A stretch of DNA of 64,000 nt from Thalassia testudinum (Eukaryota; Streptophyta; Magnoliopsida; Alismatales; Hydrocharitaceae), in assembly GCA_037157565.1 (NCBI GenBank), contig JAZHRO010000036.1, positions 16,542,501-16,606,500 of the forward strand, written 5' to 3'. The notes beneath the pieces were generated by a model. The model was not told where the DNA came from and ran no database searches. It worked only from the letters and a program-made list of their open reading frames with translations. A program made the translations under genes and the position numbers. This document shows, in pieces, positions 1 to 11,281 of this stretch. Position 1 is the stretch's first letter, and the number at the start of each line of letters is the position of its first letter.

Positions 1-219
1 TACTTTTCACCTATTGGTCCAAAATAAACTCTCTTATCCCAACTAAGAAATACAAGGATGCCCAAGATAGGTTAATTGGAGGGACCCATGACTATAGCTT
101 GGAAGCGTGGACCAACCTAAAAATGTGATGAGGAAGCATGAGCCCACAAAGAAAAGGAACTTTTGGTCCATTTAAATATATTGAAGGGAGTTTGCACAAC
201 CATTCGTGGAATAAATAAT

Positions 220-220
<1 letters not shown>
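1..220. other. Intergenic sequence, no gene seen
   Basis: AT-rich single-copy-looking sequence before the first transposon. No convincing reading frame or repeat boundary is visible. Its last nine bases (212-220) are the left target-site copy of the Mutator-like element that follows. Confidence 0.5.
212..220. repeat. Target-site duplication (left) of Mutator-like element 1
   Basis: TAAATAATA, repeated exactly at 1618-1626 on the other side of the element. The sequence is AT-rich and so less informative than a mixed one, but its length and position both fit. Confidence 0.75.

Positions 221-226
<6 letters not shown>

Positions 227-267
<41 letters not shown>
227..267. repeat. (TA)n microsatellite in the left TIR
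   Basis: About twenty TA units followed by a T run. It interrupts the left inverted repeat; the right repeat lacks it, so it expanded after insertion. Confidence 0.95.
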
Positions 268-275
<8 letters not shown>

Positions 276-699
276 TCTAGTAAACTTTTGATAAGACATA
301 TGTATCTCGATGTACTTAGTATTTACGTATATACCCTTACAAAGTTGCTTCGTTATGATTGTATACCCTTACTCCATTAAATCCAACGGAAAATGTAAAA
401 AAAAAACTTAAAAAAAAAGAATATTTATATTGGTCTCTCAATTTATTCCAATTCCTCTTCATCTTCCTTCCTCTTCCTCTACCTTTCCCTCCTCCCCAAC
501 CTCTTCATCATTGGCCACCATCACCGACCTCCTCCTTAAGTCCTTGGGAACCCATATCCTCTACGACAATAGCTTCTTCAAAACCAATGAAGCACTCTGG
601 CCCGATGTCGTGACTTCATGCATGTCATTGCAGGGTCACAGTCAATCAGCTCCTTCAGCAATGTTAATATGCATCGGATCACGGTGCGGAGCTTCACAT

Positions 700-1260
700 G
701 GACCATAGATGGTTAGGATCAGATAAACAAATAGAGGCAATTGGGGACCATTGCCTTGAAGTCTGTTACGAAGTCTTAAAGCACCACATACACATCCATG
801 ACATCGAATAAACACCCTGGGACCCTGCTCTCACGCACGACGAAGCAAGGGTGTGCTAAAAGTCGCAATGTAGGCTTGTAGCATGGCTCAGAGGAGAGGT
901 CCGTGATGAGGTTGGCGAACACAAGCTGCAGAGCCAATGCTTGCTAGGAAACACCATGTGGAATGTGACCCTCGCCGTAGGGATCCACCTATTGATCTCC
1001 TTGTGGAGCCTCAGCGACGACGTCATCTGGAGCTCCTCCATTGACTACTCGTGTGCGTTCACGTGCGGTTGTAGTAGGCTAGTGCGTAGATCTTCTTGTA
1101 CCCCCTAGCCTTCATCAGTTTCACAATCTAGTAGAGATCGATGACGGTGTAGGTAGACAACAGGTCAGTCTCCTCGTTGGGGCTTGCGATCGGGATCTAA
1201 TCCTTGTTGGGGACAAGGTTTGAGATGGAGATCTCGAGGAGAAGCTATCTCATCTTCAAG
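700..1260 (-). pseudogene. EXO70-like exocyst subunit fragment captured in a Mutator-like element
   Basis: Read on the minus strand with several frame changes and stops, this region shows segments in EXO70 order. First, near 1150-1080, comes IVKLMKARGYKKIYALAY, like the EXO70 'AGY...CVQVY' helix. Next, at 1041-950, comes MEELQMTSSL, an INRWI segment, then VTFHMVFPSKHWLC, like 'EEVQ...KIRRWI...VFPSERRLC'. Then comes LSSEPCYK followed by LRLLA near 895. Last, near 815-740, is PGCLFDVMDVYVVL, like 'EKLF.VLDMYEAL'. EXO70 proteins tether exocytic vesicles at the plasma membrane and are a large family in plants. The copy has stops and shifts and cannot be functional. It lies wholly between the inverted repeats of the element, which implies transduplication. 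Identification is from remembered family motifs. Confidence 0.6.
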
Positions 1261-1626
1261 ATTGGTCTCCTTGGCTCAATGCTATGTGCTTCGTTGGTGT
1301 CGGAGAAGTTGTTGTGAAGATGGGCACTTAAGGAGTTGAGGAGGCCAGTGGTGGTGGTCGATGATGGTTGATAATAAAGGAAGAGGAGGTTGAGGAGGGA
1401 AAGGTGGAGGAAGGGGGATGAGGAATTGGAATAAATAGGGAGACAAATATAATTTTTTTGTTTTTTACTTTGTTAAAACAATTTTAGTTGGATTTAATGA
1501 AATAGGGGTATACGACCATAATAGAGCACCTTTGTAGGGGTATATATGTAAATACTAAGTACATGGGGATACATACGTCATATTGAAAGTTTACATGGGT
1601 ATAGATGTGAAAACCCTTAAATAATA

Positions 1627-2440
1627 TCATCCACGTTATAACACCACCAAAAACAAGTGATTTGGTTCCTCTAGAAGAAACTTCTATGAAAACTTCTTTT
1701 CAAAAAAAAAAAAAGTTATGAAAACTATGAAGAGATATGGTGAGAGAGGATCTCCCTGGTAGAGAATCTAGAAGCCTCAAAAGATTAGAGATTGAAAGCC
1801 ATCACAAACTCTGAGGAACAATACTCTACACAAGCTGTTTTCTAGTTGATCACATCATTTGAAAACCCAAATTTAGAAAGAAGTTTGCAAAGGAAATGCC
1901 ATTTGAGCCTACCATAACCTTCTATAAATGTAATTGGATCAAATCCACAAAAAAGGAACATGACATTAGATTGGAAAACGTTCTTATCCAAAGGAACATG
2001 ATAGAACATCCAGAAGTCCTTTATTGTCCCTCATATTGGATTCTTCCTTTCTCAATTCCTCCTACCTTACCAATAAATTCTTTACAATAATTCGCTAATC
2101 TAAATCAACTAACTGCTCTGATTGAGCTTTCTCAATTTGAAAATGTGTTGAAGCCTAGGATAGAGAAAAAGCCGGGATACTCTTTTTCCAGATGTCAGCC
2201 CATACTATGACCACTTATAATCAATTGGTTCATGTTTCATTCCACTATCCTTTCCAATGAATTATTTAGTTTCGTTTTTCAATTTAGGTCTGGAATTGGA
2301 ATGATCTTGTTTCTTTCCTTTTTGATTCCTTCTATTTGATTCTAAATTGTGATTGTACTATCAATTAATTTTCATTTCCTTTGTAGAATTTCTCCACCCA
2401 ACTGCACCACAATAGGGTGAAAGCTCTCCTAAGAGCCCCC
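1627..2440. other. No gene or clear repeat seen
   Basis: AT-rich sequence with an oligo-A run near 1697-1712. Short open stretches such as 1896-2090 have no recognisable motif and are probably chance. Confidence 0.4.
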
Positions 2441-2449
2441 TCATCAGCT

Positions 2450-3235
2450 GGGGATCATGAATGTTGAACCAAAAAGTTTTCGGAGTGCGTGTGTAAGCTC
2501 TTCTAACAAAGAAGACCAGCACTCCTGTGAAAAGCGATAGGAGAAGAACAAGTGCTTTGCATCCTTGGTCCCTTTACCACAGTCATCCCCTTTAGGAGCC
2601 CAACAACACCGGCAGTTGAGTGACCAGTCTCTTCCTTCTTAGCAACCACATAAAAAATTTCACCTGGGGTGGCAAATGAACCCTCCATATCTTCTGCCAA
2701 TCAATTGTTAGATCCTGATCCACATGAGATGTGTCCTCGAGAAATTTCAAGTATGCCTAGAGTAGATATTGTCATTCCATTCTGTTTGAAGCGAGGATTC
2801 CAGTTCATCATAGTGGATTTCAGTGCCATTGAACATTTTCTAAGTACTCCTAAAGGAGAATTTATTCTAATCCTTTACGTAGACTTCAACTAGGCAAGTC
2901 CTGAACATAGTTTCTTTGTAGGATTGCAAACACTATTAACATTACTAGCTTGTTCCCATGTGATCTTGATGGCATCATTAAACCTGCTATCTTTTAAGTA
3001 TATTTTGGAAATGGAAGGGACTGGGGTGTTTTGGAGCTTGTTTTGAAAAAATTTCAACATAAGCTCATGATCAAAGCAGTGGCAAGTACTCACCTTTTGA
3101 ATTAAGCTCAAGTTGACTGAATGAGTGGGGTATGGGTTGTGTTTTTTAGTAAATGTGATGGAAAACAAGAAAGCTGGTTTTGCCTTGAAGGCCAGGAGGT
3201 CAGTGGAGCCTTTGTGGAGTTCTATTGACAGCATT
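2450..3235 (-). pseudogene. LINE remnant, minus strand (linker and zinc-binding RVT region)
   Basis: On the minus strand, 3060-2900 reads like the linker between endonuclease and RT of plant L1-type LINEs (LKDSRFNDAIKITWEQ). About 2715-2450 reads like the zf-RVT domain that follows RT (LTIDWQKIWRVHLPPQVKFF, then a Trp/Leu-rich stretch). The RT domain that should lie between them is missing, so this is an internally deleted, many-stop relic. It abuts the plus-strand LINE starting near 3310. The zf-RVT assignment is fair; the linker assignment is weaker. Confidence 0.55.
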
Positions 3236-3312
3236 TATGCTGAAACAAGCATAGGATTTGGCATTTGTGTGGCTATAGGCCAAGTTGACTATTAGAGGTA
3301 GACATTTCTAAC

Positions 3313-4142
3313 TTGCTCAAGCCCTTCACGGAGGTGGAGGTTCATGATGCTATCCACTCCCTCAAGCAAGAGGGTTCCCTTGGTCCAGATGGGATTCCCG
3401 TGTTGCTTTTTAGGGAGTTTTGGCCACTGCTTAAAGATGTTGTCATGGCGATCTTTGATTTGTTAAATGCTAGTGATGGCTTCTTTAAGATTAATTACTT
3501 TTTCCTCTTTCTCCTATCAAAAAGGGAGGCGGCTAATTCAATTAAAGATTACAAGCCTATTGTGCTCTCCAACTTAATCTACTTGGTGGTCGCTAAGACC
3601 TTGGCACGTAGATTGTCCTTTCTGCTAGATGAATTGGTGAGGATGGTAGTCTACCTTTATATGTGGGAGGTCCACAATGGAAAATTACATCATCACCTTT
3701 GAGATACCTGCAACCTGGAAGAGGAATGGAATGGAGGCCTTTTGTTGGAAGGTTGACTTCGCTAAGGCCTATGACTCCCTTAGCCTGTGCTATTCTTGTC
3801 AACGAGATGCCTGAAGGCAGGTGGGTCCTCCTTGGAAGATGGGATAGGCAGGGGTATGCTTTGGCTCTGATGCTATTTATCCTCGTGGTTGACTTTCTTG
3901 CTATTGCTTTCTTTTCTCGATATGAGGTTGGGGATCTTAGGGGCTTCAACACTCAACAAGGGCACACCATTGCCCCACTTCAATAGGTAGATGACACCAT
4001 CATTTTTGTTGAAGGCTTTGTTCTTGAGGCCCAAACCATCTGTTCTCTTATGGAGGTTTTTGGAGAGGCCTCTAGTTTTAAAATGAACTCTCAAAAGTCT
4101 GGGTTCCTAGCCTTCGGCATGTCTAATGATGTAGCAACCTGA
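3313..4142 (+). pseudogene. LINE reverse transcriptase, N-terminal and catalytic part
   Basis: The frame starts near the plant LINE RT motif PFTEVEVHDAIHSLKQEGS followed by GPDGIPVLLFREFW, then SIKDYKPIVLSNLIYLVVAK (fingers/palm of RT). After a frame change at about 3650-3700 the sequence continues through LAPMLFI-like ALALMLFILVVDFLA. Then comes the catalytic region, where the expected aromatic-Ala-Asp-Asp has become a stop followed by VDDTIIFVE (about 3986-4012). SQKSGFLAFG near 4095 matches the next conserved block. Established LINE RT order; degenerate. Confidence 0.8.
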
Positions 4143-4188
4143 TGTGGTGAGATCCTGGGTGTACAACCATGACAAACTCCTTTTAAGT

Positions 4189-4196
4189 ATCTTGAC
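4189..4196. repeat. Target-site duplication of the hAT-like element (left copy)
   Basis: ATCTTGAC here against ATCTTGGC at 6406-6413, 7 of 8 identical. The right copy is the one that encodes the conserved LINE Gly, so the left copy has mutated. Confidence 0.75.
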
Positions 4197-4532
4197 TAGG
4201 GGTGTTTAAGTGGATTTGGACCCGATAACTCACCCCGAACATGACTCAATAAGAGGACCTAAACTTGACTCAATAAGCATTGGATCCAAATTGGTCGGGT
4301 TAGGCCTGACCTACCTTTTATCGAGTTGGGCCTTACGTTCAATTCTTAGACTTGATACGTAAGGCCCATTGACTTGGATTGCACCCGCATGGACTCAATG
4401 GACCTATTAAATAGGACTCGTTAGACCCATATTGGACTTGCATGGACCCGAGAAAGACCCAGTAGGCCCGATAAAGAGGACCCCATTAGACTCGCATAGG
4501 ACTTAATAGACTCGCATAGGATTTGGTAGGAA

Positions 4533-5503
4533 GGTTTTAAAAAACATGTGGTACTGAGGTAGTTTTAGTTCATCAAGGCGAGGCGTAGCCCTCACATTTT
4601 GGATGGAAAAAAAAGAAAATGTGGCATGGATGTATATTTGGTAAGTGCTAATAATGAAAAAGGCAATAGAAAAGCATACTTATATGTCATTTTGCTCTAT
4701 CACAACATTCAAAGAGTGGAACTAGACAAGAGTGACATTTAAATAAAAGACAAACCTCCAGACAATAAAAAAAATGATAAAAAGAAAAATAAATAGTGAT
4801 GATTGAATAGTGATTACCAATGCAAATAGTTATGAAAAAGATATTCAAAACATTCAAACCACACTATAAATGGTAACCATACCACATATAAACATATAAA
4901 CAATATAACCACTCAAAATATACACACAATGCATAAAAAGTAACTGCACAGAAAAGGGATCAAATATATCTTAAATGGTAACTAAATGATTTGTACCGAG
5001 AACCAAAAATAAATAAAAATCACAAAAGTTGTAAATAAGAACAAATAAATGAAACAAATGCACAAAAGAAAAAGAAACTAATCACTAAGATAAACTTATA
5101 AATTAACAAAAAAAACATACTTATATGCTTCTTATGTCTAAGAAAATACCAAATGACAAGAAAAAAAGTTAGTCGATTATCAATAGCAAAGCATCTAACA
5201 AAGCATAATGGTAACATTATAAAGCATATGTAACAAACAAAAATAACCCAACTCTAACCTAAGAAAAATAACAATTTAGGGTTAAGTGAGAGTTAGGGGG
5301 TTTAGGGATGGATTTTAGACATTAGAATTAGGGTTCTCCATTGAGGCAATGCCTTGCCTCTGCTTCATTGCCTTGGCACTACCTCAACAAAGTGAGGCAC
5401 ACGCCTCAAGTTTCAACCTTGAGACTATAGTGTCAAGGCTATTTCCTTGCACCTTGCCTTGAAGATTATGCCTCAAGCATCTTAAGACACGATTTTTAAA
5501 ACC
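4533..5503. mobile_element. Nested foldback/MITE-like element 1
   Basis: Terminal inverted repeat GGTTTTAAAAA at 4533-4543 and its inverse at 5493-5503. The ends are followed by AAGGCGAGGCG-type sequence on the left and GCCTTG/GCCTCA motifs on the right. The host hAT text resumes on both sides (…GCATAGGATTTG / CCTAGTTGACC…). No duplication could be fixed and the interior is AT-rich and non-coding. Confidence 0.55.
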
Positions 5504-5641
5504 ATGCCTAGTTGACCTGTGGACCCGTTAGTCCCATAGAGGACCCAATATTAATTAGGTTGGGTTGGGTCCATTAGTTCATTATTGGGTCGGGTCTCGG
5601 GTTTAGAACTTTGGACCCGTTTTCTTATCTGGTTGGGTGCC

Positions 5642-6373
5642 AGTACTCTCAAAGGAGAAAGGCGTTAAAAGGCGAGGGGGATCCAACATTCCCGAGGCAC
5701 TAGGCACTTGCCTAGGTGCTTTCCCGAGAAAAATCAGGTGTTAAAGGATATATACATACATATACACATGTAACCAAATTATGGTATTTTATGCATACAT
5801 ATATGTAATATACATGATATATAAATGCTTAGACAAGCAGGTATAATGCATGTACATATGTGCATTGATACATATGGTAGGAGTGTGTACAAGTTTGTAC
5901 ATTTACATAGACACATGTAACTATATAGGTTATATTTATATGCTTTTATGTTTATATGTTATGCATGTGTGTGTATGCACATTTATATTTATAAGTGACA
6001 TGTACATGCATGCCTACATAAACATACAAAATATATGCTTATATTTGTATGTATATATGTATCTACTATATGTATATATCTATTTAAACATATGTATATA
6101 TATTTATTTATGCATATGTGCCTATACAAATGCATATGTGTGTGATTAACTGAGAGAGAGTACTTAATAATTAGGTAAAAAGAAATTAAAATCCTTAAAA
6201 GTATTTAGAAAAATAAAAAATCGGTAAACTTGGTTTAGGAATTTGCTCGGGGCACCTAGTGCCTTGGCCCAGGTACTTGCGTAGGTAGTGCCTTAGGCCA
6301 ATCAGATGAGGCGAGGCCTGGTGAGGCGTTAGGACCTTGCCTCACCTCAACCTGGCTCTGCCTTGACAGCACT
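5642..6373. mobile_element. Nested foldback/MITE-like element 2
   Basis: Imperfect terminal inverted repeats AGTACTCTCAAAGG (5642-5655) and, on the minus strand from 6373, AGTGCTGTCAAGGC. Sub-terminal GGCGTTAAAAGGCGAGG and GGCGAGGCCTGG text is shared in style with element 1. The middle (about 5740-6150) is a TATG/TATA-rich simple-sequence block. Confidence 0.5.
5740..6150. repeat. Degenerate TA/TG/CATA simple-sequence block
   Basis: Long run of imperfect ATATGTATA, CATACATA and TGTGTATG motifs. The open reading it gives (5850-6149, Tyr/Ile/Cys-rich) is a by-product of the repeat and not a gene. Confidence 0.85.
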
Positions 6374-6413
6374 TTTGACCCAACCTAACCTGATTGACAC
6401 CCCTAATCTTGGC

Positions 6414-7510
6414 TTCCCCCTGTTTGCTAGGTGCCTGACCTTTAGAGATTAGGTGGTTGCTGTTGAGATGATTAAGAGGAGACTTCAAGGTTGGGCCTTC
6501 AGATTGCTTTATAGGGGTGGCAGGTTGGTCTTTCATTTGTGCTGTTGGCTATACCCATTTACTTCTTGTCCACAATGAGGATCCCAACTAAGGTTGAGAA
6601 GAGGATTGATGCTCTTAGGAGAAGATTCCTATGGTCCTTTGAATCGGGGGACGGTTCTTGCTGCTTGTCTGTTGGGAAGAGGCTTGCAAGCCTAGAGAGG
6701 TAGGAGACCTTGGCATCCTTGATTTGCAAACGATGAATGACGCTTTACTTTGCAAGTGGGTCCTGAAGCTCATTGGACTTGACAAACCCTTTTGGAAAAG
6801 GATCCTTTGCTATTCTTATGGTACAACCATTGATTGGGATGAGAGGAGGGCTCCTATATGGGAATTGTCACATTTTTTCTTAGTGCTTCAGAAGTTACTG
6901 CATAGGATCCAACTGCATTGCAAGGCGCATTTGGGAGAGGGATCCTATTTTCAATTCTGGTTGCGTGCTTGGTCTTTTGCTGGTGTCCTCACCGAGGTGT
7001 ATCCTAGGTTGGTTGGTCTCTATCCCAACCAGAGAATCTTTGTGGCAGAGTGCTTCCAGGATGGGCACCTTTGCCATAATTTCTTTTTGATGTCAGGGTT
7101 GAGGAGCTTCTTTTACTTTATCAGACAATTGGAAAGATTATGCCTTTTCAGGGTTTGGATGGTTGGGTTTGGCACCATGGCACTTTTTTTGTAAAGAATA
7201 TCTCCATTTTTTAGGGGAGCACAGACACTTAGAGCAAAATATCACTAGGGACTGTAGGAAGATTTGGATGTCCAAGCTGCCTTTGAAGGTTTGGTTCTTC
7301 CTCTGCCTTTTGGGAAGGAAAAGAGTTGCTGCCAGGTTCTCAGGGAGCATAGGAGGTGTTGGGCTCCTAATAATGATACCACTTGTGTCCTTTGTGTTCA
7401 CGTGGTGGAAGATACTGGTCACCTTTTCTTTATGTGCTCTTTTGTTGAGACTTGTTGGGGGGCTGCTTTGCTTGCACTGCTTGAGTATGATTTGGAGATG
7501 AGCTTTTGAG
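6414..7510 (+). pseudogene. LINE C-terminal region with zinc-binding RVT domain
   Basis: Continuation of the LINE after the hAT insertion. PLFARCLTFRD, MIKRRLQGWA and then MRIPTKVEKRIDALRRRFLW follow RT in plant LINEs. A zf-RVT block is seen at about 7255-7470 as KIWMSKLPLKVWFFLCLL and then, in another frame, CVLCVHVVEDTGHLFFMCSF with the expected Cys-X2-Cys and His/Cys ligands. At least two frame changes and several stops are present. Confidence 0.75.
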
Positions 7511-7744
7511 CCAGCATTCATGGGCCGTTGGTGGATGCCTCCTCCTTGAGGAAAGCCTTTGCGTTATTGTGGTGCATTTGTCTCGGATGCAGTGGAGTGA
7601 TTTTCCCTAAAGAAAGAGTCTCAACCAAGGGAGTGCTTTATCATTTTGATGCTCTTTGTAATTTTGGTGTAATTAGCTCTCATTAATGCAGTGAAGGGTT
7701 AAAATCCCTTGTTAACCCTTCTTTTCTTTTTTTTTTTTAAAAAG

Positions 7745-9700
7745 AACTAGAAAGCTGGTTCCTTGTAAGGGGCAACTCTTGCAATCACAGATTTTGAATT
7801 ATTAGTAACCACATAAAAGCAATATGTCCCCTTGCCATTTTCTCAAAAGGGGAGAGAATGCAATTGAAGTCCCCTTCCAATGAGCCATGGTCCAGAAATG
7901 ATGGGATTGAACCTGTCAGGCAAAAGCCGTAACTCTTGACGTAATTCATACTCATATGAAGCATAATCTACAAAAATAAAGCAAGCAGCCCATTTATATC
8001 AAATTTTACTAGTGCTTTGGGTATACATGCCAATAAGCAAGAAAGTATGTGAGACAAACACCAGACTTGTATCTTTTCAAAAAAAAAAAAACCCGGACTT
8101 GTAGGCAAAATGAATCATTTGACCGGGTGCTAGAAGCCAATGTTCATGGACAACAAAGTTCAGTCTGCTAAAGTAAAAGGTTATAGCAAGAAGATCAATC
8201 CATTTTTCTGGAGGCACAGGTTAAATGCAAATCAGCTTTAGCAGGAGAGCTTATGGCTTCTCTATAATCCTAAATTAAGATCTTTTAAGACGGTCCATGT
8301 TTCTGAGCCATATTTTGAGTAAGGTGAATACTGTGAACTATATCATCGAGTTGGTGGAATCGCTAATGCATTCAGGTGAGCCTGACTGTCAGCATTATTG
8401 GAGAGAACAATATCCAATGCGTGTGGCATATCAAATGAATTTTATAGTTCAACCTCAGAGTGTGAGAATCTTCCTTGACCAATTTGTCTTCTGCCTAATC
8501 AGCAACAAGATCTGAATCGGATTCAATGAAGTTCACTTTGGTAGCAGTTGGTTGACTTCAATCCTTAACAGAAGAAGTAACCTGACCCTCACCTTAGCAA
8601 AAGCCTACTGGGTTGAGGACTAATTGCACATAGCCTGCTGGGTTGGGGACCGATGTGCAACTACACATTTTAGGGAGGAGATAGTGAAGCCATCATGAGT
8701 AACAATTACACCAGGAATTACATCATCGACACACATGGCTCATCCACAGAAGCAGGCATGTAAAAAATCACCAAAGTTAGGGTGAAACATACACACCTGT
8801 CTCAGAACAAGGATTTCGAGCTCATCAAAAACTTGAAGAACCTTAATTGTGCAGACCCACAGGCATTGAATCAACAATGGCATCCTACCCTACTGATCTT
8901 TACCTTGCTCTTCTTAAACTTTGTGCATCTCCTTGCAGAAGTGAAGTAGGCAGAATCAGAGGGTTGGAAGTTGGAGGGTCAGGATTGGGAAGAGCCAGAG
9001 CCCCAGATTGTTCATGTTGGATAGTAGTACATGCATCATTTAACAGAGGATGGGGAAGGTTTTCTGGAGCTTATTGAATGACTGACCTTGAGCGTGTTGC
9101 AAGTGTCCAAACCATTACCAACAAAACTACATTGCTCACAGAACAGGGGATGTGTTTGTACACAACTTTCAGTTGAGTATCATCCCTAGATTAGGTCTGC
9201 ACATCATTGAGATCATTCGGAAGATCAATTCCCACACACCTGAGGAAATCCTGGGTGTGTGTTGAAGACACTAAGATCAGTAAAAATAGGTAATTTAATT
9301 GCTCGACAATAGACACAAAGACATTAGGGTGATGTACGTATGGATTCAAGCTTGAGAAATCCACCCAATAGGAACACGAGAAGGATGATCAGTGTGGAAA
9401 GTAGGGTTCCACCTGTTAAACTGTAAGCATATCTTTTTGATGAAGATGAATTCCTTTCTCTTTGACAAAGATGGATTCCTTTGAGTAAATCCAAAAGAAA
9501 ATCTTCTGTAACTTGCACACGTGCAAGGTATCCAGTGTATTACAGCATTGATACAAGGTAGCATGGAAGTCAGCAAGAGAAGGTTGTCCTCCTTGGATGT
9601 TGGCAATCCATGTCTATGGGTCTGCTAAGATTCTTCACTTCATTTGATGTGCAGAGTTGTGTACTTGCAACCATCAACTTGCACGAAGGCATGAAAGGGT
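7745..9700 (-). pseudogene. LINE 5' portion (ORF1 and start of endonuclease), minus strand
   Basis: Read on the minus strand, 9606-9340 resembles the DUF4283 domain of plant LINE ORF1: FTQRNPSL, then WNPTFHTDHPSRVPIGWIS, like 'LRRWTPDFDP...VPVWV'. Near 8010-7780 the endonuclease core is visible as YASYEYELRQELR, then SGPWL and the shifted GDFNCILSPFEK, the conserved GDFN motif. The stretch between is degraded, with no domain I can name. The fragment ends where it meets the poly(A) end of the plus-strand LINE near 7740. It may be the missing 5' half of a tail-to-tail LINE insertion, now rearranged. Confidence 0.55.
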
Positions 9701-10348
9701 AAAGGGCAAACTAGAGGATGGATGAGCCAACTCCCACAACCATAATGAAAGATGTAGTCTCTTCTGACTCCTCACTTATAAGAGATGCCTGACACTAAAA
9801 TCCAATGAAGAGGCCTTTATCAAGTCGGGGAAGGTGAGGATTTCTAAGGCATCCTTAGAAGGGAGTTAATCCTCTTCCAAGTAAAACACCACAAAAAAAT
9901 GATGCGAACAGAGATACAGACATAATTACAAAAGCACATATTTAAATTTAGGGTTTAAGAAAGTGCATGGGGAAATCGACCACAATTTGTAAAATTCTTG
10001 TGAGACCAGGAGTGGAAACCCTGCCAGGAGCACATAAGCCCTTGTGAAAAACCATAATAAGCTAGATCGAGGAGGAAAACACCAATTCTCAGCACTCAAA
10101 ATAGATTAAATCCAAACTATGCACAAAGAACACTTCCAAGCTGAAGCAAAATATGTTTAGGAAATCAGTACCATTGGATAAAGGAGGAAAAAGTATTGAA
10201 CACATCAAGAAAGACTTGGATGAATCTTCCAAAGGTATTGAGTCTAGATAGAGTCGAGATAGGACCAAGGCCTCCCTCCTAAGAGAGGCAAATAGAGCAT
10301 TAGCCACACAAAGAGAATACTCCAAAGAAACCATGAATGCCTAGTGAC
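9701..10348. other. No gene or clear repeat seen
   Basis: Degraded sequence between a LINE relic and a copia-like element. Open stretches at 10089-10334 have no recognisable motif. Confidence 0.4.
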
Positions 10349-10534
10349 TGTTGGAGAAAATAATGTCTCTTATTGCAAACGTGAACCATAACCTCTCTTA
10401 TAGGGTTAGAAAAATTACATAAAAGACCCAACAAGACTATAACACTTATTAACATGAATATAAAAGTGATTAAAACTCGTAAAACTAATAATAGATTCAG
10501 TCCTAATCCTAAAGACTCTAACAACTTCCTAACA
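10349..10534 (-). repeat. 3' LTR (minus orientation) of the short copia-like element
   Basis: 186 bp, TG…CA bounded on the plus strand (TGTTGG…CTAACA), followed by the complement of a purine tract (CTCCCTCTCAAG). Confidence 0.65.
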
Positions 10535-11281
10535 CTCCCTCTCAAGTTGGAGCATAGATGACAATCGAGCCCAACTTACCACAAAGGACAAAATAATAAG
10601 ACTCCCTTTCTCTTAGGTCATCATCTGGTTAGAGTAGGCAGGCGGTAGGAGACGATCCCAAGCAGTAATATTAGTAGTAGGTTAAGTGAGGGGATCTCAA
10701 GTAGTTTGGGATATGATCCCAAGCCATCAGGAGCGAAGATTTTGAGTCCTCCATAAGAACAGTAGGAGGAACAGATAATCAGGAAGAGGTATGTGATTTT
10801 GTGCATAGTAGTGTGTACTTCATGGGTGCAACACGAGATCACACATGCATCATGGGAAGCCATATGCGGGGCATGTAGTAGGGAGCCAGCGTGCATGGGA
10901 GATGCATGCGACAAGGAGGTGCAGGCCACGCACGATAGGTGCTTGGTAGACAGGCAAGCTATGTGCAATAGCACGAGGGAAGAGCATGAGAAGTGTGCAG
11001 TAGGCAAGGTAGACCACATACCCAGACAATCTCAAGTAAAAAAAGTAGTAGAGCAGGAGACAATCTTAAGCAGTATCAGGAAGTAGGTAGAGACAGGAGA
11101 TGATACCAAACAATAGCACCAACAAATGAGAGAAATCTCAAGTAGGTTGGCAGTCACCAGAGGAGTTGTCAAACCTGTGCTGGAGGAGTTGTTGGCCCTT
11201 CGTCGGATGCCTAGTGAGGGACCCCAGGGTTAGGGATTCAGTCTCCTTTCTTGGCCTCCTTTCGTTTCTTCTTCAAGTCCA

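Larger units (their letters stand above)
221..1617. mobile_element. Mutator-like element 1 (Pack-MULE type) carrying an EXO70-like fragment
   Basis: The two ends are long imperfect inverted repeats. The left starts GGGGTTTA; the right, read on the minus strand, starts AAGGGTTTTC. Both continue into matching stretches containing GTACTTAGTATTTAC, ATACCC(T/C)TAC and CATTAAATCCAAC, and then into pyrimidine-rich sequence near 430-520 that pairs with 1300-1440. The left end is expanded by a (TA)n run. The element is flanked by the 9-bp direct repeat TAAATAATA at 212-220 and 1618-1626. Long TIRs plus a 9-bp duplication is the known Mutator signature. No transposase is visible, so the element is non-autonomous. 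Its interior is a decayed host gene fragment rather than TE coding sequence. Confidence 0.85.
4197..6405. mobile_element. hAT-like non-autonomous element inserted in the LINE
   Basis: The ends are TAGGGGTGT and its inverse ACACCCCTA. The flanks are an 8-bp duplication with one mismatch (ATCTTGAC at 4189-4196, ATCTTGGC at 6406-6413), the length typical of hAT transposons. Removing the element restores the LINE protein motif, which independently proves the boundaries. Sub-terminal sequence is rich in 'GGACCCG/GGGTCGGGT' motifs in both orientations. No transposase is visible. Two further foldback elements (4533-5503 and 5642-6373) make up much of its length. Confidence 0.8.
3310..7735 (+). mobile_element. 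5'-truncated L1-type LINE, split by a hAT-like insertion
   Basis: The two halves, 3310-4196 and 6406-7735, join into one LINE once the element at 4197-6405 is removed. The reading frame across the join recovers the plant LINE motif KYLGFPL. The 3' end lies near 7735, after a T-rich/A-rich stretch following the typical terminal text TTTTGGTGTAATTAGCTC. ORF1 and endonuclease are absent, consistent with 5' truncation on insertion. Many stops and shifts show it is dead. Confidence 0.8.

Noticed and set aside
359..708. Overlapping open readings rich in Pro/Ser at the start of the window
   Set aside because: They lie in the pyrimidine-rich inner part of a transposon inverted repeat; the composition explains them.
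5850..6149. Tyr/Ile/Cys-rich open reading that looks like a membrane protein
   Set aside because: It is a translation of TATG/TATA simple sequence.
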